Assembly: GCF_016463485.1 (NCBI RefSeq)
Contig: NZ_JAEMRD010000015.1
Coordinates: 1-41,157 of the forward strand
DNA: 41,157 bases
Reading direction: 5' to 3'
Source of the DNA: Brevundimonas sp.
GTDB lineage: Bacteria > Pseudomonadota > Alphaproteobacteria > Caulobacterales > Caulobacteraceae
Position numbers and translations under genes: made by a program. The notes under the pieces are model-generated. The model was not told the origin of the DNA and did not search any database. It saw nothing but the letters and a program-made list of their open reading frames with translations. Below, piece by piece: positions 17,433 to 25,550 of this stretch. The stretch's first letter is position 1, and each line of letters opens with the position of its first letter.

Positions 17433-18227
17433 TCATCGATCCGTAAATTGGGGTTTCCGCTTTTCGCGGAACGCGGCCAGCCCTTCGGCCATGTCGCCGG
17501 AAGATGAGTGAGTCTGCATGATCTCAAGCTCGCGGCGTAGGCTCGTTTCAAGCGAAGCGTCCTGGGCCGCCAGGACCATCTCTTTGATCAAGGAAAGGCC
17601 AGGTCTGCTCTTTTCCGCCAAAGTTTCAGCCAGCGCCTGAGCCCGCTGCACGAGATCTTCGGGCGCGGCTAGTTCGGCCACAAGGCCGGCTTCTTTCATT
17701 TCCGCAGCCGACACGCTCTTGCCCGTCATCATCAGATAAGCCGCGCGCGGCATGCCGATCTTGCGAGGCAGCCGGACTGACCCGCCCCCGCCCGGCAAAA
17801 GTCCGTAGTTCGCATGAGCATCACCAAACTTCGCGTCGTGGCTGGCGATAACCAGATCGCAGCAGAGCACGAGCTCCAGTCCGCCGGCTAAGGCCAACCC
17901 GTTCACTGCTGCGATGACGGGAAGAGGAGACGCTTCGATCCGGCTGAAAACCTTGCCGAGCTCATTTAGAAACGCGCCCAAGGAAACATGGGGCGTATCT
18001 CTTTCGGCATTTCCGCCAATCGAAATTAGATCGGCTCCTGCACAGAAGGCCCGACCCGCGCCCGAGAAAACCAAAGCATGCACGGCCGGATCGGACTCGC
18101 CCAACTCGATCGCCGCGCCGATTTCCGCTGCCAATTCCGAGGACAGGCTGTTGAGGGCATCTGGCCTGTTTAACGTGATCCAGAGAGCCGGCCCCTGCTT
18201 CTCGATCAGGATATTCTTGTAGGGCAT
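17433..18227 (-). CDS. Enoyl-CoA hydratase/isomerase family protein
   Basis: This 264-residue crotonase-fold protein has the oxyanion-hole segments SGAGRAFCAGADL and NGLALAGGLELVLCCD. One of the two classical hydratase glutamates is present (Glu118, GGLE). At the other position (PE in FGxPE) this protein has His138 in KFGDAHANYGLLPGGGG. Plain hydration of enoyl-CoA is therefore likely but not assured; isomerase or retro-aldol activity is possible. The start at 18227 follows GAGGA. It is 46 bp after the ligase and 43 bp before the thiolase. Confidence 0.9.
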   Translation of the reverse strand: MPYKNILIEKQGPALWITLNRPDALNSLSSELAAEIGAAIELGESDPAVHALVFSGAGRAFCAGADLISIGGNAERDTPHVSLGAFLNELGKVFSRIEASPLPVIAAVNGLALAGGLELVLCCDLVIASHDAKFGDAHANYGLLPGGGGSVRLPRKIGMPRAAYLMMTGKSVSAAEMKEAGLVAELAAPEDLVQRAQALAETLAEKSRPGLSLIKEMVLAAQDASLETSLRRELEIMQTHSSSGDMAEGLAAFREKRKPQFTDR

Positions 18228-18273
18228 TATTCCTCACGCACCGATCGGTGTCTGGTTCGGGCTCGAAGCAGCG

Positions 18274-19818
18274 TCAGGCGCCCGAGATGCGCTGGGCCCG
18301 ACCGACCCAGTACGGTTCTCGAAGCTTGGAGCGCAAAACCTTGCCGACGTTGCTGAGCGGCAAAGGATCGGTTGTGAATACGATCTGACTGGGCTTTTTC
18401 GCGGAACCCAATCGTGCTGAAACGATCGCTACCAGCTCAGCTTCGGTGACTTGGGCGTCCGATCTTACGCGTACAGTCGCAAGTGGGGTTTCGCCCCATT
18501 TCTCATGCGGAATGCCGAAAACCGCCACCTCGAGCACTGCGGGATGGTCGGCGATGACGCTTTCAATCTCCGTTGGATAGATGTTGAAGCCACCAGACAC
18601 GATCATGTCGTTGCTGCGATCGAGCAGATACAGAAACCCGTTTGCGTCGATCGTGCCGACGTCGCCGGTCTTTATCCAGCCATCGACCATCCGGCTTGCC
18701 GTCTCCTGAGGATCGTCCCAGAAGCCATCCATCTGCGCGCCGTCGTATCGGGCGACGATCTCACCGGGCTCGTTTGGCCCAAGAGTTTTCCCATCCTCGT
18801 TGCGAATTTCGACATCCACACCGCGTTTTGGCCGACCGACGGCCCGTAGTGGTGTGGACCCTTCGATCTGGGCAAACCACTCGTGCGGACCCATGGTCGC
18901 AATCGGCAGGATCTCGGTCTGGCCATAGCCCGAATGGAGGACGTGATCACCGAAAATCTCGCGTGACTTGCGGATCGTGGCTTCCGAAATCGGCGCCGAG
19001 GCGCTGAACAACCATTTGAGCCTCGGAAAGCTTCGGCCGAAAGACCCTTCGTAATGTGTCAAAGCGTTCAGCATTGTCGGAGCAACAAAGCCGTGCGTGA
19101 TCTCTTCCCGTTCAAGCAGGTCGAGAAATGACCTTGGGTCGAAGCTGTCCATCATCACCGTCCGGGCTCCGCCGTACCAGCCGGGCAGAAACATAAAACC
19201 CGAAGCGTGGGAAAGCGGACCGACATGCAAAACGGCGTCGCCGGGGTGAATGCTTGGCCCTCCCTCGATGAACGCCGCACAGATCATCATCCATGCGCGA
19301 TGGCGATAGGCGACACCCTTTGGTTTGCCGGTAGTGCCGCCGGTGTGACGAATGACGCAATAGTCGTCCGGCGAAACGACTGGATCGGGGTCCCTATCTG
19401 ACGCGGACGCCAGCCAATCTTCGTAACCTTCATCTCGAATGACGATCCGTTCCAACAATGCGATCTCGGTGTCGAGGCCCGCAACTTCGGATGCCAGATC
19501 GGAGTCTACCAGTGCCAGCCTACACCCGGTGCTCTGCATCATGTGGCCGTGCGCTTCGCGTCGATTGCGAGCATAAAGCGGGACGCGAACGAAGTTGCCG
19601 ATGGCAGACGCAATGAAGCTGTCGGCTGCCGCAATCGAGTTCTTCTCAAGCGTCGCAAACTTGTCGCCCGGCTTAAGTCCCAACGCCGCCAAGGCATTGG
19701 CAAGACGAACGCCACGCGACCAGGCTTCTGCAAACGTCAGACGTCGCTCGTTGTGAACCAGTGCAACTTCGGACGAAAAATAACCGGCTGCACGTCGCAG
19801 TTGAGTACGGACCTCCAT
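18274..19818 (-). CDS. AMP-dependent acyl-CoA synthetase
   Basis: This 514-residue ANL-superfamily ligase has the P-loop HTGGTTGKPKG (158-168), SGYGQTEI, GWIKTGDVGTID, RSNDMIVSGGFNIYPTEIES and a C-terminal lysine in LSNVGKVLRSKL. It activates a carboxylic acid to its CoA ester with ATP and is the first gene of the minus-strand beta-oxidation operon. No strong ribosome binding site precedes the ATG at 19818. The acid is unknown; sequence type fits medium-chain or cyclic acids as well as fatty acids. Confidence 0.93.
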   Translation of the reverse strand: MEVRTQLRRAAGYFSSEVALVHNERRLTFAEAWSRGVRLANALAALGLKPGDKFATLEKNSIAAADSFIASAIGNFVRVPLYARNRREAHGHMMQSTGCRLALVDSDLASEVAGLDTEIALLERIVIRDEGYEDWLASASDRDPDPVVSPDDYCVIRHTGGTTGKPKGVAYRHRAWMMICAAFIEGGPSIHPGDAVLHVGPLSHASGFMFLPGWYGGARTVMMDSFDPRSFLDLLEREEITHGFVAPTMLNALTHYEGSFGRSFPRLKWLFSASAPISEATIRKSREIFGDHVLHSGYGQTEILPIATMGPHEWFAQIEGSTPLRAVGRPKRGVDVEIRNEDGKTLGPNEPGEIVARYDGAQMDGFWDDPQETASRMVDGWIKTGDVGTIDANGFLYLLDRSNDMIVSGGFNIYPTEIESVIADHPAVLEVAVFGIPHEKWGETPLATVRVRSDAQVTEAELVAIVSARLGSAKKPSQIVFTTDPLPLSNVGKVLRSKLREPYWVGRAQRISGA

Positions 19819-19944
19819 TAAACGTCACCCGCACAAACCCAAGAGCCTCGGAATAGAACCGCCATTACAAGATGATTAGGCATGGAGCTCCTCTCCCGGT
19901 CAAAGACTTCTCGCCTTGTTGAAACCCACATTTCGCCAAAAATT

Positions 19945-19975
19945 GATATGTGTCCAACTCGATAGACACCATATC
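19945..19975. promoter_or_regulatory. Inverted repeat upstream of the ligase operon
   Basis: The arms GATATGTGTC and GACACCATATC are inverted copies with one extra base in the right arm, separated by 10 bp. The site lies about 130 bp upstream of the ligase start in a 260-bp region with no gene. The nine bases ATATGTGTC recur at 22675-22683 in the esterase/dehydrogenase promoter region, so both may be read by one regulator (inference). Confidence 0.4.
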
Positions 19976-20078
19976 TATTCCTTTTATTCATAGCTCGCTG
20001 GTTGGTGGTAAGAGGTCGTTAGGTCACAACCTGACTCCCGAGAACTCCTTCCGGAACCTCTCGAGTCCGCCCCGCGAA

Positions 20079-20385
20079 AGGACGCGATCACGGTTCACAG
20101 CAGAATAGAACATTCTGGGCAAGCAGGAGTCTGGTGTTCAGGTGGCGGACCTATGCAGGAAGCATGGCCTGAGCTCGCCGACCTTCTACAGTGGAAGGCC
20201 AAGTGTGGCGGCACGGACGTGTCGGAGGCTTGGCGGCTGAAGGCGCGGGAAAATGAGAACGCCAAGCTGAAGCGGATGCTGGCGGACTCGAAGCTGGACA
20301 ACGTCGCGCTGAGGGATTCGCTAGGAAAAAGTGGTGACGCCGCCAGCGCGTCGAGAGGCGGCGGCGCCTGCAGTTGGCCTACGAA
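20079..20385 (+). mobile_element. Decayed IS3-family orfA and orfB start
   Basis: The forward strand carries a lost start (AGG for ATG at 20079), then RSRFTAE, an in-frame TAG, and ILGKQESGVQVADLCRKHGL with SSPTFY. A one-base loss shifts the frame to WKAKCGGTDVSEAWRLKARE and NENAKLKRMLADSKLDNVAL. OrfB begins as VTPPARREAAA at about 20332 and is shifted again before LAYEM. This is a different IS3 subtype from the one at 5255-5707. No terminal repeats were found. Confidence 0.8.
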
Positions 20386-20540
20386 ATGATCCTTGACGCC
20401 TATGACGACGTGTTGGACCTCTTGGTCGACAGCGTCCCGATCCTGCAGAAGCGGGGCTATGTCACCGCGACTACGAGGGCGCGATCTTGCGCGAGCATCT
20501 TGGTGCACGAGCCCAGTACCGCATCGACCCCCGTCGATGA
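20386..20540 (+). pseudogene. C-terminal remnant of an LLM flavin monooxygenase
   Basis: Straight after the IS debris the frame reads ILDAYDDVLDLLVDSVPILQ followed by KRGY. After a frameshift it reads HRDYEGAILREHLGARAQYR and IDPRR, then TGA at 20538-20540. This matches the end of NtaA/SnaA-type monooxygenases. The intact one at 7106-8443 ends in the similar FVDQVVPILRRRGLRPAEY and LRDHLGL. Only about 50 codons survive. Confidence 0.7.
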
Positions 20541-20619
20541 GCAGTTAAAGGGGGTTGACGCTATCCGGCCTGGGTAATGAGGGCGATGATCCAACCAGTA
20601 TCGAGATGGAAGGCCCTGT

Positions 20620-21120
20620 CTAAATGGATGCCACTCGCCATCGATCGATGTGTTCGCTCTGCGACAGGATGACGTACTCGTAGCGGTGGCGCGTATGCCC
20701 GACGGTGGGGCGAAAATGCGCTCCGATGACACCGTCACGACCGAGAAGTTCCTCGAGGTGAAACGCCATTGCCGCGGCGGTCTCGGCATAGACGTAGGCT
20801 CTTATTGCCCATTCGCCCGAGGTGATCGCGCAGAGAACGCACTGGTCCGACCCCGCCAGTAAGTCGGCGACTTCCCTCGCATGGCCCGGCTTCACCTTGA
20901 CCTTCAACCAGCCCGCAGAGGTCATCCCAGACGCACTGACGTCGACAATCAGGCCGTAGGCGATCGCGTTGGCATCGATCATACGCTTGAGCCGCTTGCG
21001 AACGGCGCTTTCGGAAAGATCGAGTTCGCGGCCCACCGCACGATTGCTCATCCGACCGTTGTCTCGCAGCAGCGCGACGATTTTCTCGTCGGTCGCATCT
21101 AGCGTGATTTCTATGGTCAA
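20620..21120 (-). CDS. Lrp/AsnC family transcriptional regulator (second of a pair)
   Basis: This 166-residue protein opens with an AsnC helix-turn-helix (LDATDEKIVALLRDNGRMSN, RAVGRELDLSESAVRKRLKR) and ends in an Lrp-type ligand-binding domain. Its start is TTG at 21120, overlapping the stop of the first AsnC gene as TTGA, so translation is probably coupled. No ATG lies upstream of the DNA-binding domain. It is the last gene of the esterase-asnC-asnC operon and a likely regulator of the divergent oxidation operon. Confidence 0.9.
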   Translation of the reverse strand: MTIEITLDATDEKIVALLRDNGRMSNRAVGRELDLSESAVRKRLKRMIDANAIAYGLIVDVSASGMTSAGWLKVKVKPGHAREVADLLAGSDQCVLCAITSGEWAIRAYVYAETAAAMAFHLEELLGRDGVIGAHFRPTVGHTRHRYEYVILSQSEHIDRWRVASI

Positions 21121-21635
21121 AGCTGGCCGATCCCCGGGCGTATGAACAACATGTCCATGAAGACTGAAGTGTCCGCGCGCGCGACCCCGTCGATCAATCC
21201 GATGTCGTGCTCCACCAGATGGTTGAAGTGCGGCAGGTCCTTTGCTGCGAACAGCGCGATGATCTGCGGATCGTCGACAGTGATGGTCACGGCGATGGCC
21301 TCGGGCATTTCGCCAAGGGCTTCGGCAACGTTTTGAACGGATGTTCCCCTGACGAATATTTCGACCGTCCCAACAACTGCATAGCCCGAGGTGCGGATAT
21401 CTTTCTGCACCGTCAGTTTGATGACGCCGTCAACGATCAGGGACTCGATCTTCGACGCAACGGTAATCTCGGAAACCCCCAGCTCCTCTGCCATATGGCG
21501 ATTAGGGATCTGGGGGTTACGAGATAGGATACCGATTATCTGCCGATCAAGCGCGCTGATACGCCTCAAGCCGTCTCTGCTCGGGGTGTGGTCGGCCGTC
21601 TCGTTGGCAACAGGCTTGCGTCCTTCCCGTTTCAA
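21117..21635 (-). CDS. Lrp/AsnC family transcriptional regulator (first of a pair)
   Basis: This 172-residue protein has an N-terminal helix-turn-helix (ISALDRQIIGILSRNPQIPN, RHMAEELGVSEITVASKIES) and an Lrp-type C-terminal domain (VGTVEIFVRG, EMPEAIAVTITVDDPQ). The start appears to be TTG at 21635, nine bases after the esterase stop; no ATG precedes the DNA-binding domain. It overlaps the second AsnC gene by four bases. It is clearly different in sequence from its neighbour, so a recent tandem duplication is unlikely. The two may form mixed oligomers or read different ligands. Confidence 0.9.
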   Translation of the reverse strand: MKREGRKPVANETADHTPSRDGLRRISALDRQIIGILSRNPQIPNRHMAEELGVSEITVASKIESLIVDGVIKLTVQKDIRTSGYAVVGTVEIFVRGTSVQNVAEALGEMPEAIAVTITVDDPQIIALFAAKDLPHFNHLVEHDIGLIDGVARADTSVFMDMLFIRPGIGQL

Positions 21636-21644
21636 ACTCTGTTC

Positions 21645-22541
21645 CTATGCCGATATTACCCGCTTCCGAATGAACTCGGCACCGCGACCCAAGGCTTCTC
21701 GACCCTCTGGCAGTGCCGGAAAGAAGAACGGCCAGACGTGCAGCATGTCCGGCGCGATTTCCAGCGTAATCTCGACTCCTGCCTTTCCTGCGCGCTCCGC
21801 AAGACGGATAGCATCGTCCAGAAGGATTTCTGCAGATCCCGCTTGGATCATCATAGGGGGCAGGCCCCTAAGATTCGCGAACAGGGGATTGGCAAGCGGA
21901 TCCTGGCCTGACCGGCCGCCCAGATATCGCTCGGCCTGGACCAGCAGGAAGTCACGGCGAAGCAGGACATCTGCGTCTGCAATGGAGTCCATGCTTTCGC
22001 CAACACATTCGAGGTCGACCCAAGGCGACTGGCAATAGGCGCACGAGGGATTAGGCAACGCTTGGTCGCGGATCGCGACAAGGGCATCGATGACCAGTCC
22101 GCCACCCGCGCTGTCGCCCGCCAGGACGATTTGCTCAGGCTTATAAGTCAGCAACAGGTCACGATAGGCGGCAACGGTATCGTCGGTGCTTGCCGGGCAC
22201 GGATGTTCAGGCGCAAGGCGGTAATCGAGGACGATCGCTACTCCACCCGTCAGGAATGCGACCTCTGCCCCGACATGACGGTGCGTCTTAGGAGAGCCGA
22301 TCGTATAGCCGCCCCCATGAAGATAGAGGGTGACTGGAGCGCCATTCGCCAAGGCAAGGGCACGGTCGCCGAAGATTTCGCACGGCCTGCCTCCTAGTGT
22401 CGAGAGTTCGGCGACGATGCCATCCCGGACCGGAAATTGGCCGCCGAGCGCGTCATACTGAATCCGTGATTCAATCAGGTCATCCGGGAATGGCTGGGCC
22501 GCAATTTGGCGCTTCAGTTCAACAAGAGCTTGGCTCGCCAT
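21645..22541 (-). CDS. Alpha/beta-hydrolase, HSL-type esterase or lactonase
   Basis: This 298-residue enzyme has the hormone-sensitive-lipase family oxyanion motif HGGG (75-78), DYRLAPEHPCPAS, the nucleophile Ser144 in GDSAGG, the acid in EILLDDA and the histidine in DMLHVWPFF. HSL-type enzymes in Baeyer-Villiger clusters hydrolyse the lactone or ester made by the monooxygenase, as ChnC does in cyclohexanol breakdown. It is divergent from the alcohol dehydrogenase operon that includes the monooxygenase, which supports that role. Lactone activity is inferred from context. Confidence 0.92.
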   Translation of the reverse strand: MASQALVELKRQIAAQPFPDDLIESRIQYDALGGQFPVRDGIVAELSTLGGRPCEIFGDRALALANGAPVTLYLHGGGYTIGSPKTHRHVGAEVAFLTGGVAIVLDYRLAPEHPCPASTDDTVAAYRDLLLTYKPEQIVLAGDSAGGGLVIDALVAIRDQALPNPSCAYCQSPWVDLECVGESMDSIADADVLLRRDFLLVQAERYLGGRSGQDPLANPLFANLRGLPPMMIQAGSAEILLDDAIRLAERAGKAGVEITLEIAPDMLHVWPFFFPALPEGREALGRGAEFIRKRVISA

Positions 22542-22976
22542 CAGATGGATCCCCGCACAATACGGCCCGGTATCACATTGCAGGAATTCATATTTATCGT
22601 CCCTATTTTTGATAAGTGGGACGCGTTATCTGCTCCCATTGGATTTATACCTCTATATGCGCACCATCCTGTCAATATGTGTCGCCGAGAAATTACATGA
22701 AGACACGTCGGCCTGCCCAGCCAGACGCTTAGCGAGTCCGCAAAGATGCTAGTTCTTCGTTAGATATATAACTATGCGCACATTTATGGGCTTGACGAGA
22801 GCGCATATTGAGATTTCATTGATGGAACGGCGGGATCACAGGACCGCGTCGCATTTCGGCAATGAGAAGCGAAGCTTCCGGTCCAGGGACGAAACAATGA
22901 CGAGCGAGACGGAAAGCTACGTTTCATCGCAGACGGCGAGACCAGGGCTCCCGGCGTTTGACCTCGGTGCGATCAG
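22542..22976. promoter_or_regulatory. Divergent promoter region between esterase and alcohol dehydrogenase operons
   Basis: These 435 bases hold no convincing gene and are A+T-richer than their flanks. They contain an inverted repeat TATGCGC (22773-22779) and GCGCATA (22801-22807) with a 21-bp spacer. A further direct copy, TATGCGCAC, lies at 22656-22664, and ATATGTGTC is at 22675-22683. The repeats suggest regulator sites for both operons. A 68-codon frame at 22774-22980 overlaps the alcohol dehydrogenase start but has no family features. Confidence 0.5.
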
Positions 22977-24080
22977 ATGAAGATCACCGCAGCGCTGGTC
23001 GCAGCCAGCGGGGAAGACTTCATACTGTCTGACGCCCTGCTTGACGACCCACGTCCTGATGAAATCTTGGTGGAGATCAAGGCTGTTGGCGTGTGCCACA
23101 CTGACATTTACGCTCAGCATGGGGGATTCCCCGGCTTCAAGCCGCCCGCTGTCCTGGGGCATGAGGGCGCGGGCATTGTCGTCGCGACCGGAGACGCCGT
23201 TTCCAAGGTGACGGTCGGCGACCGTGTCGCCCTGACGTTCAGACATTGCGGCGCATGTCGAAAATGCAAAAGTGGCCACCCCGCCTATTGCACGACGATG
23301 CCGAATCTTAACTACGCCGGCAGCAGGCCCGACGGGACGCAATCCATCTCCGTTGAGAGTGTTGCAGTCAGTTCAAGCTTTTTCGGGCAGTCCAGCTTTG
23401 CAACTCACGCCCTGACCTATGAGACCAATGTCGTCCGGCTCGACGGGTGCACCGATTTCTCGCTGGCCGCGCCGATGGGATGCGGCTTTCAGACCGGGGT
23501 CGGCGCGGTGCTGAATTCGTTCTGCTGCAAGGCGGAGTCCGCCCTGCTGGTGGTGGGTGGAGGAGCGGTTGGGCTTAGCGCGGTCATCGCGGCGAAATAC
23601 GTCGGCTGCGAAACCATCATGGTCGTCGAGCCTGTCGCCGCCCGGCGCGATCTGGCGATGGAGCTGGGCGCGACCCTGGCGATCGATCCGCTTGCCGAGC
23701 ATGACTGGGTCAAGATCGCCAGGAAGAAACGCCCGGAAGGTCTGGACTTTGTGCTGGACACGACAGGTCGTGCCGACGCACTGGAATCCGCCATGCAGGC
23801 CTTGGGGCCTCAGGGCGTTCTGGGCTGCGTCGGCATTCCGCAAGGCGGACCGCCGCCCGGCGATATCAAGGCCATGGTCGTGTATGGCCAGTCGATCCAA
23901 GGCATCATCGAGGGCGACAGCCTGCCCGACGTGCTGATCCCTCAGATGATCGCCTTGTGCGCGTCGGGCCAGTTGCCGCTGGATCGGCTGATCACGACCT
24001 ATCCCTTTTCGCAAATCAATCAGGCGGTCGCTGACCAGGCCGCGGGTCTCTGCGTCAAGGCCGTCCTGACGCTGGATTGA
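22977..24080 (+). CDS. Zinc-dependent alcohol dehydrogenase (medium-chain, class III/aryl-alcohol type)
   Basis: This 367-residue enzyme has the catalytic zinc ligands Cys40 (GVCHTD) and His62-Glu63 (GHEGAG), and the structural zinc set Cys91, Cys94, Cys97 and Cys105. NAD-binding GGGAVGLSA follows near residue 190. It reversibly oxidises an alcohol with NAD+. In the context of the aldehyde dehydrogenase, monooxygenase and esterase it could convert the hydroxy acid released from a lactone to an oxo acid, or oxidise the original cyclic alcohol. Its ATG overlaps the stop of a short upstream frame and has no strong ribosome binding site. Confidence 0.93.
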   Translation: MKITAALVAASGEDFILSDALLDDPRPDEILVEIKAVGVCHTDIYAQHGGFPGFKPPAVLGHEGAGIVVATGDAVSKVTVGDRVALTFRHCGACRKCKSGHPAYCTTMPNLNYAGSRPDGTQSISVESVAVSSSFFGQSSFATHALTYETNVVRLDGCTDFSLAAPMGCGFQTGVGAVLNSFCCKAESALLVVGGGAVGLSAVIAAKYVGCETIMVVEPVAARRDLAMELGATLAIDPLAEHDWVKIARKKRPEGLDFVLDTTGRADALESAMQALGPQGVLGCVGIPQGGPPPGDIKAMVVYGQSIQGIIEGDSLPDVLIPQMIALCASGQLPLDRLITTYPFSQINQAVADQAAGLCVKAVLTLD

Positions 24081-24085
24081 CCACG

Positions 24086-25492
24086 ATGACCTTCAAGATG
24101 ACGATCGATGGCCAGTCCGTCGCCGGGCAAAGCGCCCTGCGAGTGGTCAACCCGGCGACGGCAAAGGTGTTCGCCCAGGCGCCCGATTGCACGCGAGCCG
24201 AACTCGACAGCGCGGTCGATGCCGCCCGCAGGGCTTTCCCGAAGTGGGCCGCGCGGCCCCTTGAGGATCGACGCAATTTGATGATCGCCTTTGCCGACGC
24301 GATCGCAGCCCGGGCTGACGAGTTGGCCAACTTGCTGACCCGCGAACAGGGCAAGCCGCTGAACGATGCACGCAGCGAGGTCGCCGCGTTAGTCGGGGTT
24401 ATCAAGACGCACGCTCGCATCGACCTGCCGGTTCATGTCGCAGAGGATGGGCCGGATCGCCGGGTCGAGACACGCCACCTGCCACTGGGGGTCGTGGGCG
24501 CGATCTCGCCGTGGAACTATCCCCTGCTGCTGGCGGCCTTCAAGATCGCCCCGGCCTTGCTGACGGGCAACACCATGGTTCTTAAGCCCTCGCCATTCAC
24601 GCCGCTGGCGACGCTTCTGGTTGGTGAGATTTCCGTTGGCATTCTCCCGGACGGGGTCTTCAACGTCGTGTCCGGCGGTGACGATCTGGGCCCCTGGATC
24701 ACCGAGCACCCGGGTATCGACAAGATCAGCTTCACCGGATCGACCCAGACCGGTCGACGAGTCATGGCAAGCGCCTCGTCGACCCTGAAGCGGTTGACGC
24801 TGGAACTGGGCGGCAACGACGCAGCCATCGTCTTGCCGGACGTCGATGTGGAGACCACGGCGGAAAAGCTGTTCTGGTCAGCGTTCATGAACAACGGGCA
24901 GGTCTGTATCGCGACCAAGCGTCTCTATGTCCACGACGCGATCTATGACCGGATGGCCGAGGCACTGTCGGCCTATGCTGCAAACACGCCCATGGGCGAT
25001 GGCGCCACGCCCGGCGTTCGCCTGGGGCCGATCAACAATCGACCCCAGCATGACCGGATCGCAGGCCTGATCCGCGAAAGCCATGCCGAAGGTCATCGTT
25101 TCCTGACGCCTTGTGGTCCGCATGAGGGCGACGGTTTCTTCAGCCCCGTCGTCCTGATCGACAATCCGCCCGACACTAGCCGGCTGGTCCGGGAAGAACA
25201 GTTTGGGCCCATCCTCCCTCTGCTTCGCTATCACGACATCGATGAAGTTGTGGCTCGGGCGAACGACGTCGATGTTGGGCTCGCCGGTTCGGTCTGGGCC
25301 GCCGACGATGAGGTGGCCATCGGCGTGGCAAGGCGGTTGGACACTGGCACGGTCTTCATCAATCACGGGCAGTACCTTTCACCCTTCGCGGCCTTCGGCG
25401 GACGCAAACAGTCCGGCATCGGCGTCGAGAACGGCGTCGACGGCCAGAGGGAATACGTCAGCCCCCAGACCTTCGTGATGGCGAAGCGATAG
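24086..25492 (+). CDS. NAD(P)-dependent aldehyde dehydrogenase
   Basis: From the ATG at 24086 the product is 468 residues. It has SPWNYP, the Rossmann segment SFTGSTQTGRRV, the general-base Glu in LTLELGGNDAAIV and the nucleophile Cys in NNGQVCIATKRLYV. EEQFGPILPLL and FGGRKQSGIG close the fold. It oxidises an aldehyde to an acid, and by context it would take the oxo acid from the alcohol dehydrogenase to a dicarboxylate, like ChnE. The frame also opens with TTG at 24077, overlapping the previous stop; I prefer the ATG five bases after that stop. Confidence 0.94.
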   Translation: MTFKMTIDGQSVAGQSALRVVNPATAKVFAQAPDCTRAELDSAVDAARRAFPKWAARPLEDRRNLMIAFADAIAARADELANLLTREQGKPLNDARSEVAALVGVIKTHARIDLPVHVAEDGPDRRVETRHLPLGVVGAISPWNYPLLLAAFKIAPALLTGNTMVLKPSPFTPLATLLVGEISVGILPDGVFNVVSGGDDLGPWITEHPGIDKISFTGSTQTGRRVMASASSTLKRLTLELGGNDAAIVLPDVDVETTAEKLFWSAFMNNGQVCIATKRLYVHDAIYDRMAEALSAYAANTPMGDGATPGVRLGPINNRPQHDRIAGLIRESHAEGHRFLTPCGPHEGDGFFSPVVLIDNPPDTSRLVREEQFGPILPLLRYHDIDEVVARANDVDVGLAGSVWAADDEVAIGVARRLDTGTVFINHGQYLSPFAAFGGRKQSGIGVENGVDGQREYVSPQTFVMAKR

Positions 25493-25550
25493 CCATCTGC
25501 AGTTCCCAACGACACGCGCGATCCATCGCCGCCGCCCCCTGCGAGAAGAC

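Noticed and set aside
20095..20508. Minus-strand open frame opposite the IS remnant
   Set aside because: The plus strand carries clear IS3 orfA and monooxygenase similarity, and the minus frame has none.
21391..22038. Plus-strand open frame of 215 codons opposite the AsnC and esterase genes
   Set aside because: It is a Ser/Arg-rich shadow spanning two real genes on the other strand.
22774..22980. 68-codon frame overlapping the alcohol dehydrogenase start, considered as a leader peptide
   Set aside because: It has no family likeness, no good ribosome binding site and no attenuator-like hairpins; the ATGA overlap alone is weak evidence.
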